Part shown: piece after piece, positions 7,115 through 13,242 of the stretch
How the letters are laid out: each line of letters begins with the position of its first letter
How positions within the stretch are numbered: position 1 is the stretch's first letter
Assembly: GCA_964423475.1 (NCBI GenBank)
Contig: CAYRFD010000013.1
Coordinates: 1 to 20,866, forward strand
DNA length: 20,866 nt
DNA from: JAUPVN01 sp964423475
GTDB taxonomy: Bacteria; Patescibacteriota; Saccharimonadia; Saccharimonadales; CAIOMD01
Direction: 5' to 3'
Position numbers and translations under genes: made by a program
Notes under the pieces: model-generated
The model's input: only the letters and a program-made list of their open reading frames with translations
The model's database searches: none
What the model was told of the DNA's origin: nothing

Positions 7115-8764
7115 TTACATCATTCCGCCCATACCGCCCATTCCGCTCATATCTGGAGCAGCTGCGGCAGCTTTTTCTGGAATGTCTACTACTAATGCAC
7201 CCATAGTAATGGTTGTGCCGGCAATAGATACAGCATTTTGTACAGCCTCTTTGGTAACGCGGGCTGGGTCTATAATCCCAGCACTCTTAAGATCTACCAA
7301 TTTATTGGCTTTGCTTACGTTTATACCCATACCAGCTTTAGCTGAGCGTACTTGTGGCAACCACTCATCGGCGTTTAGGCCAGAATTTGTTAATAAGATT
7401 CTAAATGGTTGTTCTAACGCATTTTTAAGAAGTTGCTTACCAGCAGATTCGGCATCTGTTCCTGTAACTTTAATAGTTGCAGACAAGTTAACCAAGCTAA
7501 CACCACCACCGGCAACAACACCTTCATCTAAGGCGGCTTTTACTGCGGCTACGGCATCGTCTACACGATATTTCTTTTCTTCTATCTCTGTTTCGGTTGC
7601 ACCACCAACTTTAATTACGGCAACTTTACCACCTAGGGCAGCACGCCTTTTATCTAAGTTTTCTTTGTCGTATTCGCTGGTTGCGGCATCGGCCTGAGCC
7701 ATAATTTGCTTAATGCGAGCATCTATTTCTATTGGGTTACCTGAGCCCTCTATAATTGTAGTTTCGTCTTTGGTAACAATTACTTTTCTGGCGGCACCAA
7801 CAAAACTCATATCGGCAGATTCAAAGCTGTGGCCTTGCTCTTCTGTTATAACGGTTGCACCAGTTAAAATAGCAATATCTTGCAAAATATCTTTACGTCT
7901 ATCGCCAAAAGCAGGAGCTTTAACGGCAACAGTGTTAAATACACCTTTTAGTTTATTTAAAACTAAGGTTGCAAGGGCTTCGGCGTCTACATCCTCGGCA
8001 ATAAGCACTAAATCTTTTTTGCCAGCCCCGGCTAGTTTTTCTAACATTGGCAAAAATTCTTGAATACTGCTAATCTTTTTATCTGTTACAACAATGGCGG
8101 GCTTATCGTATACGGCCTCCATACGGTTAGGATCTGTAACAAAATATGGGCTTACAAAACCACGATCTATAGTAAAGCCTTCTACAACTTCGCTTTCTAA
8201 GTTTAATCCTTGGCCCTCTTCTACTGTAACAACACCATCTTTACCAACCTTAGCCATAACATCGGCAATTAAATCACCAATTGTGCTATCTCCAGCAGAA
8301 ATGGTTGCTACCTCTGCTACACGCTTTTTATCGCTTTTAATATCTTCTGCCATGCCACCAAGTTTAGTTAAAACATCATGTGCGGCGGCTTCTAGGCCTT
8401 TACGCAACTGCATTGGATTGTGGCCAGCGGCAATAAGCTTGTTAGCCTCGCTTAAAATATGATAAGTAAGCACGGTTACGGTAGTTGTACCATCGCCAGC
8501 TACATCGTTCATTTTTGTAGCAGCTTGTTTAATAAGTTCTGCACCAACCTTGTAACCTAAGGTCTCGTCATCTATTTCTGGTAAGTCTACCGCTTTTGCA
8601 ACAGTTACGCCGTCATGCGTAACGCTAGGGCTGCCATAACTTTTACTAATAACAGCGTTTCGGCCCTTTGGCCCCATAGTAGTTTTTACTGCATTATACA
8701 AAATTTCGGCACCAGCAAGAACGCGTCTGCGGGCATCATCATCATAAAATACTCTTTTTGCCAT
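7115..8764 (-). CDS. groEL: Chaperonin GroEL (Hsp60)
   Basis: Large subunit of the ATP-driven GroEL/GroES folding chamber in the cytoplasm. Full length at 549 residues. The ATP-site sequence GDGTTT (90-95) and the flexible Gly/Met C-terminal tail ending in GGMGGMM are present, with equatorial, intermediate and apical domains in the normal order. GGAGA precedes the ATG at 8764. It is the second gene of a groES-groEL operon, 41 bp after groES, under the CIRCE operator and closed by a strong terminator. There is nothing unusual in length or motifs. Confidence 0.98.
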   Translation of the reverse strand: MAKRVFYDDDARRRVLAGAEILYNAVKTTMGPKGRNAVISKSYGSPSVTHDGVTVAKAVDLPEIDDETLGYKVGAELIKQAATKMNDVAGDGTTTVTVLTYHILSEANKLIAAGHNPMQLRKGLEAAAHDVLTKLGGMAEDIKSDKKRVAEVATISAGDSTIGDLIADVMAKVGKDGVVTVEEGQGLNLESEVVEGFTIDRGFVSPYFVTDPNRMEAVYDKPAIVVTDKKISSIQEFLPMLEKLAGAGKKDLVLIAEDVDAEALATLVLNKLKGVFNTVAVKAPAFGDRRKDILQDIAILTGATVITEEQGHSFESADMSFVGAARKVIVTKDETTIIEGSGNPIEIDARIKQIMAQADAATSEYDKENLDKRRAALGGKVAVIKVGGATETEIEEKKYRVDDAVAAVKAALDEGVVAGGGVSLVNLSATIKVTGTDAESAGKQLLKNALEQPFRILLTNSGLNADEWLPQVRSAKAGMGINVSKANKLVDLKSAGIIDPARVTKEAVQNAVSIAGTTITMGALVVDIPEKAAAAAPDMSGMGGMGGMM

Positions 8765-8805
8765 AATTAAATATTCTCCTTTTACTTAATAAAAAATTAG
8801 CAAAC

Positions 8806-9099
8806 CTATTTTACGGTTGCTAAAATATCTTCTTCTTTTAATAAAATATATTCGTCTTTACCAATTTTATAGTCTGTTGTGCTATAGGTTTTGTAAATAA
8901 TTCTATCGCCTACTCTAACGCCAGGCTTAATGCGCTCGTTGTCGTCTCCTACTTTACCGGGGCCAACGGCAACAACCTTAGCTGTTTGAGGTTTTTCTGC
9001 TGCCTTATCTGGCAAATACAAACCACTGGCGGTTTTACTTTCGGCTTTTTCTTGCTGGGCTACAACGTAGTCTGCAAGTGGGCTAATTGGTACACTCAT
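8806..9099 (-). CDS. groES: Co-chaperonin GroES (Hsp10)
   Basis: Lid of the GroEL chamber; a heptameric ring that closes over the substrate. The 97 residues match the family length. The region around residues 16-32 corresponds to the mobile loop (KAESKTASGLYLPD), and the core VAVGPGKV and the C-terminal strand IGKDEYILLKEEDILA are recognisable. The start is fixed by GGAGG 8 nt upstream. First gene of the operon, preceded by a short leader containing the CIRCE element. Confidence 0.98.
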   Translation of the reverse strand: MSVPISPLADYVVAQQEKAESKTASGLYLPDKAAEKPQTAKVVAVGPGKVGDDNERIKPGVRVGDRIIYKTYSTTDYKIGKDEYILLKEEDILATVK

Positions 9100-9137
9100 T
9101 AATAATCCTCCGTTTATCTTAATATCTATGTATTATA

Positions 9138-9164
9138 TTAGCACTTTATATAGTAGAGTGCTAA
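9138..9164 (-). promoter_or_regulatory. CIRCE operator (HrcA binding site) of groESL
   Basis: TTAGCACTT, nine bases, GAGTGCTAA: this matches the consensus inverted repeat TTAGCACTC-N9-GAGTGCTAA with one mismatch. It lies between the promoter -10 and the groES start, the usual place for repression by HrcA. hrcA itself is not in the window. Confidence 0.93.
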
Positions 9165-9167
9165 TTT

Positions 9168-9197
9168 ATAGTACATTATATTGTTTTTACGTGTCAA
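9168..9197 (-). promoter_or_regulatory. Promoter of the groESL operon
   Basis: Perfect -35 TTGACA (9192-9197 on the minus strand), an 18-bp spacer and TACTAT (9168-9173). CIRCE begins 3 bp downstream, so it would cover the transcription start. Alternative -10-like boxes (TATAAT) occur nearby, but none has as good a -35. Confidence 0.6.
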
Positions 9198-9237
9198 CAA
9201 AAAAACAAATACTAAGAATATGTAATTAAGAATAAAT

Positions 9238-9269
9238 ATAATATCTAAATAAAATTATCTGGATATTAT
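9238..9269 (-). terminator. Possible terminator of the kinase-like gene
   Basis: An 8-bp AT-rich stem (ATAATATC / GATATTAT) lies 28 nt after the stop at 9297 and is followed on the minus strand by a U-rich stretch. The stem is weak and the loop long. Confidence 0.3.
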
Positions 9270-9296
9270 GTTTTATTTAACGAGCCTAATGTAAAA

Positions 9297-10262
9297 TTAT
9301 TTTTGAATAGCACTATCAAGAGCTTCAGAAAAATATCGTTTTGTAGGATATATTTTTTGAGGTATTGTCAATTTACCGTCACTACCAGAATCATGCATAC
9401 CTCGTAAATAATCATTTCTCATGCTTTTGGCGGCTGAATATCTTGTAAATGATCGTATAACAAGTTCATCGATATCGCCCAATCCAACACAGGCATCAAT
9501 AAATGTTTCAATATCTTCGTGGATCAACTCTACATTTTCTGAACTATCATGAACTAAACCATTTTCGTGCTCAAGCATGTACGATTCTTCAAAATCAACA
9601 AATCTTATTCCTTTTCTGTCTCTTGCTAAATTTTTGGGTCTAGTGTCACCATGATATATGCCAAGACCCGCGAGATACCCTAGACTATACACGCAATCCG
9701 ATATGGCTCTCGACACCTGTTCTTCAGTAGTACTTTCAGCTTTTTTCCCAGTAGCCCACAATACATCTTCATAAGTACGTACTGATTCTTCAAAAACTGT
9801 TATACCTTGATATGCACCATCAACTCTTCTGGCCAAACCCAAATACGCGAACGATCTTCTCCGACCTGGTATAGAATTTACATAATTTGTCATCGCATAT
9901 TCACGCAACAGGGCAGACGGGCTTCTACTCATCACATAAGGCTTAATAGCAACTAGTTCCGTAGCGTCACCAGATTTTGCATTTTCAGGTACAACTTTAA
10001 GTCTACCAAATCTTACATCGTTCAAACTGGCTTCTCTACCAACTTTCAAATTTTGATCATCTACAAAACTACTATGTGCACTTAAAGTCAGCCGCCGAAG
10101 CCTCGGCTCTTTAACCTTAGGCCCAAATTCATCCGCTTGCAATATATAATTACCTAAACCAACAGATTCTAACTGCCTCTCAAAACATTCAAGTACAGAT
10201 TGAGGAGTGTTTGGCCTTACTAAAGGTAGATGGGCAAAAGAAGTATTCATCCGACTTTTCAT
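9297..10262 (-). CDS. Kinase-fold protein (APH/RIO-like), substrate unknown
   Basis: A 321-residue protein with the key residues of the protein-kinase-like fold: VAIK with the ATP-binding Lys (K107), a following helix Glu (E121), the catalytic loop HGD-x4-N (H204, D206, N211) and a DFE metal motif (D223). HGDxxxxN followed by DFE is closer to aminoglycoside phosphotransferase, RIO or lipopolysaccharide kinases than to Hanks-type Ser/Thr kinases. The first 95 or so residues are a separate N-terminal part I do not recognise. There is no membrane segment. It has its own promoter and appears leaderless; a second ATG (10250) would give a leader of about 12 nt. The target could be a small molecule or a protein. 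It has no functionally related neighbour. Confidence 0.8.
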   Translation of the reverse strand: MKSRMNTSFAHLPLVRPNTPQSVLECFERQLESVGLGNYILQADEFGPKVKEPRLRRLTLSAHSSFVDDQNLKVGREASLNDVRFGRLKVVPENAKSGDATELVAIKPYVMSRSPSALLREYAMTNYVNSIPGRRRSFAYLGLARRVDGAYQGITVFEESVRTYEDVLWATGKKAESTTEEQVSRAISDCVYSLGYLAGLGIYHGDTRPKNLARDRKGIRFVDFEESYMLEHENGLVHDSSENVELIHEDIETFIDACVGLGDIDELVIRSFTRYSAAKSMRNDYLRGMHDSGSDGKLTIPQKIYPTKRYFSEALDSAIQK

Positions 10263-10268
10263 TATTAT

Positions 10269-10297
10269 ACTATAGCATAGTATTTACTATTTGTCCA
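10269..10297 (-). promoter_or_regulatory. Promoter of the kinase-like gene (leaderless layout)
   Basis: TGGACA (10292-10297), a 17-bp spacer ending in TGC, and TATAGT (10269-10274) on the minus strand. Only six bases separate the -10 from the ATG, so transcription should begin at or beside the start codon. Confidence 0.7.
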
Positions 10298-10318
10298 TTT
10301 TAAACTACGCTATTATAC

Positions 10319-11605
10319 TTAACTTAGCAATTCTTTGGCGATTTGGCGTTCGTCCCAGGGTTCTTTTTTGCCGGCCATGTTACGGTAATTTTGGTGGCCA
10401 ATACCCGCTAAAATAACTACATCTCCAGGTTTTGCATCTATAAAAGCTTGCTTTATGGCGTCTTTTCTGTTGGCTATTTCTACATATTTTTTAGCTCCAC
10501 CGGCCGCCAAACCCCCCTGCACCACCGCTTTTCGTATTTGAGCGGGGTCTTCTAAGTAAGTTTCGTCATCTGTCACATAAACGTAATCTGCATATTTAAC
10601 GGCAACTTCTCCCATGGGGCCACGCTTGGTAATATCGCGGGCGTATTCCCCCACCCCAGTAGCACCAAAAACTAGCCTAACTTTACCACTAGCCACTCCC
10701 CTTGCAGCCTGTAGCACGTTTTTTATAGCATCTGGCGTGTGCGCGTAATCTACCAACACCATAAAAGGCTGGCCAGCTAAAACGGGCTCTAAACGCCCCG
10801 CCACGCCTTTAAGCGCATTAAGCCCCTTTGCAATATCTGCATAGCTTAATGAAAGCGCCCTACAGGCCGCAATTGCCATAGATGCGTTATAAACGTTAAA
10901 TTCACCAACAAGTTGCATATTATAACTATGCTCTACAGTATCTTCTAGCAGGCTAAAACTGGTGCCCTGGGGGCTATATTGTATTGCCTTTATTTGGCAA
11001 GAAGCCTGTTTTTTACCCACGCTTATAGGAGATTTATCTGCTTTTTGGCTAAAATAGTCAAACCAATCGTCATCTGCATTTAAAATAATGCTTTTGGGGT
11101 GATATTCTGTTAATAATTTTGCTTTGGCAGCAGCATAATTTTGCATAGTTTTATGATAGTCTAGATGATCTTGCGTAAGGTTAGTAATTACCGCAACCTC
11201 TACAGGCACACCATAAATTCTATACTGGTCTAAGGCATGGCTTGTAACCTCTAAAATTACATACTGTACACCCGCCTCTTTAGCTTGTTTAAAAAACTTT
11301 TGAACACTCCAAACACTTGTAACTGTCATGTGGCTATGGTTGGGTTCATACTTGCCTGCTATCTCTGTAAAAGCGGTTGTATAAACAGCGGTTTTATAGC
11401 CCGCCTCTTTTAAAATTGCATTAATAATGGCACAAGTAGTTGTTTTACCATTAGTGCCCGTAACAGCAATAACTTTTGTACCTTTTGGGGCCATACCATA
11501 AAGTGCATAGGCTGTTTTTGCCTTTGTTAATCTGTACTGATGCTCTGCTTTTTTTATTGCAGATTTTGGGATAACCTTTCGGGCCAATTTTTTTACACTA
11601 CTCAT
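10319..11605 (-). CDS. murE: MurE-like Mur ligase with shortened N-terminus
   Basis: ATP-dependent ligase adding the third peptide residue to UDP-MurNAc-dipeptide in peptidoglycan synthesis, by family. The P-loop TGTNGKTTT (about 49-57), the central domain (HSHMTV, HDxxDYHKT-like segment) and the C-terminal ligase domain are present. It has 428 residues and the P-loop begins near residue 50; in typical MurE it lies near residue 110, so most of the UDP-binding N-terminal domain is missing. The place of the Dap-selecting DNPR motif reads DDETYLEDP (from about residue 346), so the amino acid added is not predictable. A MurE paralogue or another amide ligase is possible. The start has no Shine-Dalgarno but a -10 box 7 nt upstream. 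Confidence 0.82.
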   Translation of the reverse strand: MSSVKKLARKVIPKSAIKKAEHQYRLTKAKTAYALYGMAPKGTKVIAVTGTNGKTTTCAIINAILKEAGYKTAVYTTAFTEIAGKYEPNHSHMTVTSVWSVQKFFKQAKEAGVQYVILEVTSHALDQYRIYGVPVEVAVITNLTQDHLDYHKTMQNYAAAKAKLLTEYHPKSIILNADDDWFDYFSQKADKSPISVGKKQASCQIKAIQYSPQGTSFSLLEDTVEHSYNMQLVGEFNVYNASMAIAACRALSLSYADIAKGLNALKGVAGRLEPVLAGQPFMVLVDYAHTPDAIKNVLQAARGVASGKVRLVFGATGVGEYARDITKRGPMGEVAVKYADYVYVTDDETYLEDPAQIRKAVVQGGLAAGGAKKYVEIANRKDAIKQAFIDAKPGDVVILAGIGHQNYRNMAGKKEPWDERQIAKELLS

Positions 11606-11612
11606 GCAATCT

Positions 11613-11618
11613 ATAATA
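11613..11618 (-). promoter_or_regulatory. -10 box of the murE-like gene (leaderless layout)
   Basis: TATTAT on the minus strand, seven bases before the ATG at 11605. A 4/6 -35 match (GTGAAA) lies 18 bp further upstream. No ribosome-binding sequence fits between. Confidence 0.5.
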
Positions 11619-11698
11619 ACCCATAAGCAAATTTAGTTTCACAAAATCAAAATAAACACTCATTTTCACAAAAATTATCTTTTAAAATCATTTCTATA

Positions 11699-12073
11699 TT
11701 TACTTTTGCCGCAAAAGTAACAAAACTCTTTAGCTCTTATTACCATAGTTCTTATCTATTGGTAATAAGATGCTAGGTAAGCGCAGTAGCTAATAAAGAC
11801 CTTTAGCATATTATTTATGTGGTGCTTTTTATGGGAGTCTGAGGGTATTTAACAGCTACCCTTATTAGTTAGCGTTAAACAAACAACTTGATTTGCAAAA
11901 AGTTAAGTCTGGGCCTCCTTAAACATAATAAAGCCCAGACCGACCAACGGGAGTTCTTTTTGCCGTTTGTTTGGCTTAACAAGCTAAGTAGTATAGGTAG
12001 TTGTTGCTACCCTTAGGGGCTTTGCTTCTTTGGCCATAGAAAAGAAGGTATAAGGTTTAGTGGCAAAAGTAAA
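11699..12073. ncRNA. Candidate large structured RNA, unknown class
   Basis: About 375 nt without a protein gene but dense in inverted repeats. The ends pair perfectly over 12 bp (11699-11710 with 12062-12073). Inside are a 10-bp stem (11736-11745/11760-11769), AGGGTA/TACCCT (11842-11862), an 8-bp GTCTGGGC/GCCCAGAC stem (11907-11940), GGTAG/CTACC (11996-12011) and CTTCTTT/AAAGAAG (12025-12047). The 5' end can alternatively fold on itself (11700-11708/11712-11720). I find no conserved core of RNase P RNA, tmRNA, SRP RNA, 6S RNA, T-box or a common riboswitch. Orientation is not certain; both copies lie in the same direction as the gene that follows. It could also be a non-autonomous mobile element. 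Confidence 0.55.
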
Positions 12074-12075
12074 AT
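11982..12075. repeat. Copy B of the dispersed direct repeat
   Basis: Same orientation as positions 1-94, 90 of 94 bases identical, with an unbroken identical run of 67. It forms the 3' quarter of the structured element and stops being similar just after the terminal pairing strand, so the end of similarity coincides with the end of the predicted fold. Confidence 0.95.
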
Positions 12076-12108
12076 AGAAATTACATCTGTTAAAATTGTT
12101 GCTTAAGA

Positions 12109-12117
12109 TGGTACAGT
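12109..12117 (+). promoter_or_regulatory. Extended -10 of tsaD (leaderless layout)
   Basis: TGG followed by TACAGT (12112-12117), seven bases before the ATG at 12125. No Shine-Dalgarno is present. A -35 is not obvious. Transcription could also read through from the element upstream. Confidence 0.45.
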
Positions 12118-12124
12118 ATTTATA

Positions 12125-13183
12125 ATGATAATTTTAGGAATAGAAAGCAGTTGTGACGAAACCGGCGTTGCCATAGTAAAAGATGGCACCACCCTGCTTG
12201 CTAATAGCATAGCTAGCTCTATGGAAATGCATAAAATTTACGGGGGTGTAGTGCCAGAGGTTGCTGCCCGTAGCCACATAGAAGCCATTATTCCTACAGT
12301 ACAAAATGCACTTGACCAATTTGCCAAAACCTATCCTAATGTTTCACGTGAACAGATATGGGACCATATTGATGGTATTGCAGTTACCTATGGCCCGGGG
12401 CTTTCTGGCAGTTTACTAATTGGGGTTTTAACGGCACGCACACTGGCAATAACTAAAAACAAACCTCTATATGCCATAAACCATGTAGAAGCTCACGTAT
12501 ATGCCAACTTTTTAACAGAACCCCTACCCCAATTCCCACTTTTGGCCCTAATTGTAAGTGGTGGCCATACCCAGTTAGTACTATTTAAAAATCATTTTGA
12601 CTATATACTATTGGGCCAAACATACGATGATGCCATTGGTGAAGCCTTTGATAAAGTTGCCAAGATATTAGGCTTGCCCTACCCCGGTGGCCCAAAAGTA
12701 GAAGAATATGCTAAAAACGGTAACCCCCTTGCCTACCCTTTGCCAATTGCTAAGGTAGATGGTGACTATAATTTTAGCTTCTCTGGGCCCAAAACAGCCG
12801 TTTTAAGAGCTGCTCAGGCCGCAGTAGGTGCGGATTACCACTTGCCCTCTACCGCCCTGCCAGAGCGCCTTACAAAGGCTCAAAAACACGATATTGCGGC
12901 TAGCTTTCAGCAAACAGCCCTACAAACAGTTATTACAAAAACCTTAAAAGCGTATAAACAATACAACCCCAAAACAGTAGTAATAGCTGGGGGTGTTGCA
13001 GCCAGCCAAAAATTAAGAGATACGCTTAAAGAACAACTCCCAATAGACATAACCTACGCCCCTAAAAATTTATGTACAGACAACGGTGCCATGGTGGCTA
13101 CGCTAGGGTGTTATAAAGCAATGCTGGGCGCAAAACAAGCAGACCCTTATACATTGGCTATACAGCCTAACTTATCTATGTAA
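12125..13183 (+). CDS. tsaD: tRNA threonylcarbamoyladenosine synthase subunit TsaD
   Basis: Catalytic subunit that transfers the threonylcarbamoyl group to A37 of ANN-decoding tRNAs (t6A), normally with TsaB and TsaE. The 352 residues are full length for the ASKHA-fold family. The metal-binding motif NHVEAH (about 114-119), SGGHTQLV, the glycine-rich GEAFDKVAKILGLPYPGGP segment and the C-terminal VVIAGGVAAS and DNGAMVA motifs are all present. Translation seems to start leaderless at ATG 12125. valS follows after 59 bp on the same strand and may be co-transcribed; both serve tRNA function. tsaB and tsaE are not in the window. Confidence 0.97.
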   Translation: MIILGIESSCDETGVAIVKDGTTLLANSIASSMEMHKIYGGVVPEVAARSHIEAIIPTVQNALDQFAKTYPNVSREQIWDHIDGIAVTYGPGLSGSLLIGVLTARTLAITKNKPLYAINHVEAHVYANFLTEPLPQFPLLALIVSGGHTQLVLFKNHFDYILLGQTYDDAIGEAFDKVAKILGLPYPGGPKVEEYAKNGNPLAYPLPIAKVDGDYNFSFSGPKTAVLRAAQAAVGADYHLPSTALPERLTKAQKHDIAASFQQTALQTVITKTLKAYKQYNPKTVVIAGGVAASQKLRDTLKEQLPIDITYAPKNLCTDNGAMVATLGCYKAMLGAKQADPYTLAIQPNLSM

Positions 13184-13242
13184 AATCTATTCTGTTACAA
13201 TAGATACAAATACTTTGGTCTAAAGCTACAAAAAGGAGAGCT

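Noticed and set aside
6897..8462. Long open frames on the plus strand opposite groEL and its terminator
   Set aside because: They mirror groEL codon structure, have no Shine-Dalgarno or promoter and give low-complexity proteins with no family features.
11699..12073. RNase P RNA, tmRNA or group I intron at the structured element
   Set aside because: Both strands were read for the GAGGAAAGUCC and ACAGA cores of RNase P RNA, for a tRNA-like end with TTCGANTC and CCA plus a tag frame (tmRNA), and for the P7/GACUA core of group I introns. None is present.
1..12075. The two direct repeats as ends of an integrated element
   Set aside because: The genes between them are largely core functions (groESL, isomerase, murE-like) and there is no integrase or transposase, so a 12-kb mobile element is unlikely.
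13184..13242. T-box riboswitch ahead of valS
   Set aside because: The spacer is only 59 bp and lacks the T-box sequence and specifier stem.
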